From: Yamagishiella unicocca
Taxonomy: Eukaryota; Chlorophyta; Chlorophyceae; Chlamydomonadales; Volvocaceae
DNA: 64,000 nt
Direction: 5' to 3'
NCBI GenBank assembly: GCA_003116995.1
Contig: BDSL01000034.1
Span: forward strand, 186,001-250,000
Made by a program: the position numbers and the translations under genes. Below are positions 62,719 through 64,000 of this stretch, in pieces. The notes beneath the pieces were generated by a model that saw nothing but the letters and a program-made list of their open reading frames with translations, was not told where the DNA came from and did no database searches. Position 1 is the first letter of the stretch, and each line of letters starts with the position of its first letter.

Positions 62719-63074
62719 CCAGTCGTTCCACAGGCCCCAAGGCGCTGTGACATATATAACGGCATCTCACCATATGGACTGAAAAGTCACACCCCAGCTC
62801 GTGGCCGCGCGGGCAGCAGAACCTCACTGAACTAACCGGTAAATTGCGGGGTCGCGCTGCTTGGCGTGATAGCACCTTTACAACACTCATTTAACTGATA
62901 GTTACTGGTAAGATTGGATGTGGTAATGCCATCCTGCAACAAAGCCGGCGATCGGTGGCAGTTTCGATGTGAAGGCTGTCGTGCAGAGTGTCGGCCGACA
63001 GGCCAAATTCTGTCTAATCGCAGGATACTGGTCTTTCAAAGTGATATTTTTTATCTTGATTACAAGTCGGCCCT

Positions 63075-64000
63075 ATGGCTGACGCTGCCGCTGACAAAAT
63101 GGCCACGCTTGCAGTTCAAGAACCGTCCCCGGTTGCCGAAAAGACGCCGTACTACAAGGCTCGTGTTGAGGTGTTTGAAAAGTTCTATGCACGCGAAGTC
63201 TCCAAGATGGAGGCGGCGAAGGCCGCCAATGAACAAATTTCGGTGATCATGCCAGACGGAAAGGAGAAGCAGGCAGTTAAGGGCGTGACGACGCCCATGG
63301 ATATCGCCAAGGAGATCTCAGCTAGCTTGGCAAAGAAGGTTGTCGTCGCAGACGTCGACGGCCATGCCTGGGACCTCCTCCGCCCTCTGGAGGGCGATTG
63401 CGCTCTCAAGCTGTTCAGCTTCGACGATGCCGAGGGTCGCGATGTGAGTTTGTAGTGCGGCACTTGAAGACGGCTTCACGGACTGTCGCGTTGGTTGGGT
63501 TAAAGCACCCATACGCGTGGGGACAGTGGCGGCTGATCATCCTGTATCTGTGCACAGTCACCTTATGAGGCTGTTTGTGAGCTTAGCAAATACGTGACGC
63601 GCGGGTTGGGTTCTATCTTGGTTCCTGAGGGGCACCACCTCCTGGGGTGTTGCAGGATATGCGGGTGACATGGCTAGGTGATCCACCCGCATACGATAGT
63701 CGGCGGCGGACGTTTGCTTGGGCGGTATCTTCCTTTCGCTCGCATGTTGCCCCCTGTTCGTGGCTCCAGCCTCGTCATCCGGTCCTTCCTGCCTTGCCCC
63801 GCCTCGCCTCGCACCTCACCTGCGACGTGCTGTCGGCGGTTCCGCAGGCTTTCTGGCACAGCAGCGCGCATTTATTGGGTCAGGTTTTGGAGCTGGAGTA
63901 CGGCGTTGACCTGACCATTGGCCCCGCGCTGGAGGAGGGGTTCTACTACGATTGCTACATGGGCGACCGAACGCTGACGGAGGCGGATAAACCGCGCATC
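63075..64000 (+). CDS. Threonyl-tRNA synthetase, 5' part (cut by window end)
   Basis: Charges tRNA-Thr. Exon 1, 63075-63443 (123 codons), is a Lys-rich N-terminal extension followed by the TGS domain: ISVIMPDGKEKQAVKGVTTP, MDIAKEISASLAKKVVVADV, then DGHAWDLLRPLEGDC and LKLFSFDDAEGRD. Exon 2 starts at 63848 in phase 0 with the editing-domain start AFWHSSAHLLGQVLELEYG, then VDLTIGPALEEGFYYD, and runs off the window in DRTLTEADKPRI. The HxxxH-type motif (HSSAH) of the editing site is intact. The N-terminus MADAAADKMATLAVQEP is not clearly a transit peptide, so a cytosolic form is favoured. The remaining exons are outside the window. Confidence 0.93.

Larger units (their letters stand above)
60982..63074. 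other. Intergenic or unresolved
   Basis: Between the U-box gene and the threonyl-tRNA synthetase. A third copy of the short interspersed repeat lies near 61597-61640. A minus-strand open frame at 62326-62718 has gene-like codon use but no recognised domain, and is listed separately. Other frames on both strands look like chance frames in GC-rich DNA. Confidence 0.45.

Overview
This window is nuclear DNA of a green alga, most likely a volvocine (Chlamydomonas/Volvox group). The genes are broken into many short GT-AG introns. TGTAA, the polyadenylation signal of these algae, lies downstream of several stop codons. The window encodes a light-harvesting complex I protein, a plastid ribosomal protein, two octotricopeptide-repeat (OPR) organelle RNA proteins and an extensin-like secreted protein. 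Every multi-exon model below was rebuilt by reading splice sites and checking that reading phase is kept across each junction. No transcript or database evidence was available.

Layout. 1-2.6 kb: dolichyldiphosphatase (-). 4.2-8.6 kb: OPR-type protein (-). 10.1-11.2 kb: small predicted plastid protein of unknown function (-), divergent from a basic probable nuclear protein with two PP1-docking-like motifs (11.4-12.6 kb, +). 13.5-18.4 kb: second OPR-like gene (+). 18.8-21.6 kb: RNase H with an N-terminal hybrid-binding domain (+), carrying a 15-bp minisatellite in its first intron. 23.6-24.3 kb: small methyl-CpG-binding-domain protein (+), followed at once by a full-length 5S rRNA gene (+). 25.6-27.5 kb: LHCI antenna protein (-). 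28.6-30.3 kb: cytosolic ribosomal protein eS8 (-), divergent from plastid ribosomal protein bL10c (30.7-32.6 kb, +). 33.5-36.2 kb: UDP-galactopyranose mutase (+). 38.0-39.7 kb: ribosomal protein uS13/RPS18 (+), convergent with a HINT-type HIT protein (40.8-42.1 kb, -). 42.4-46.7 kb: predicted five-bladed beta-propeller glycosidase-like protein (+), with introns full of simple repeats. 48.2-52.3 kb: secreted protein with the hallmarks of an AA15-type lytic polysaccharide monooxygenase, an SP/PK-rich linker and Cys-rich modules (+). 55.0-61.0 kb: helical bundle + U-box + ankyrin protein whose ankyrin exons sit in ~0.8-kb tandem duplications (+). 63.1 kb to the window end: threonyl-tRNA synthetase, cut by the window edge (+).

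These are unlinked housekeeping and lineage-specific genes, not an operon or one pathway. Two head-to-head pairs (10.1/11.4 kb and 30.3/30.7 kb) may share promoters. Several products bear on the extracellular matrix or glycans: the UGM, the LPMO-like protein, the dolichyl-phosphate recycling enzyme and possibly the propeller protein. Most interesting are the LPMO-like protein, the helical-bundle/U-box/ankyrin gene with its duplicated exons, and the unidentified small plastid protein.
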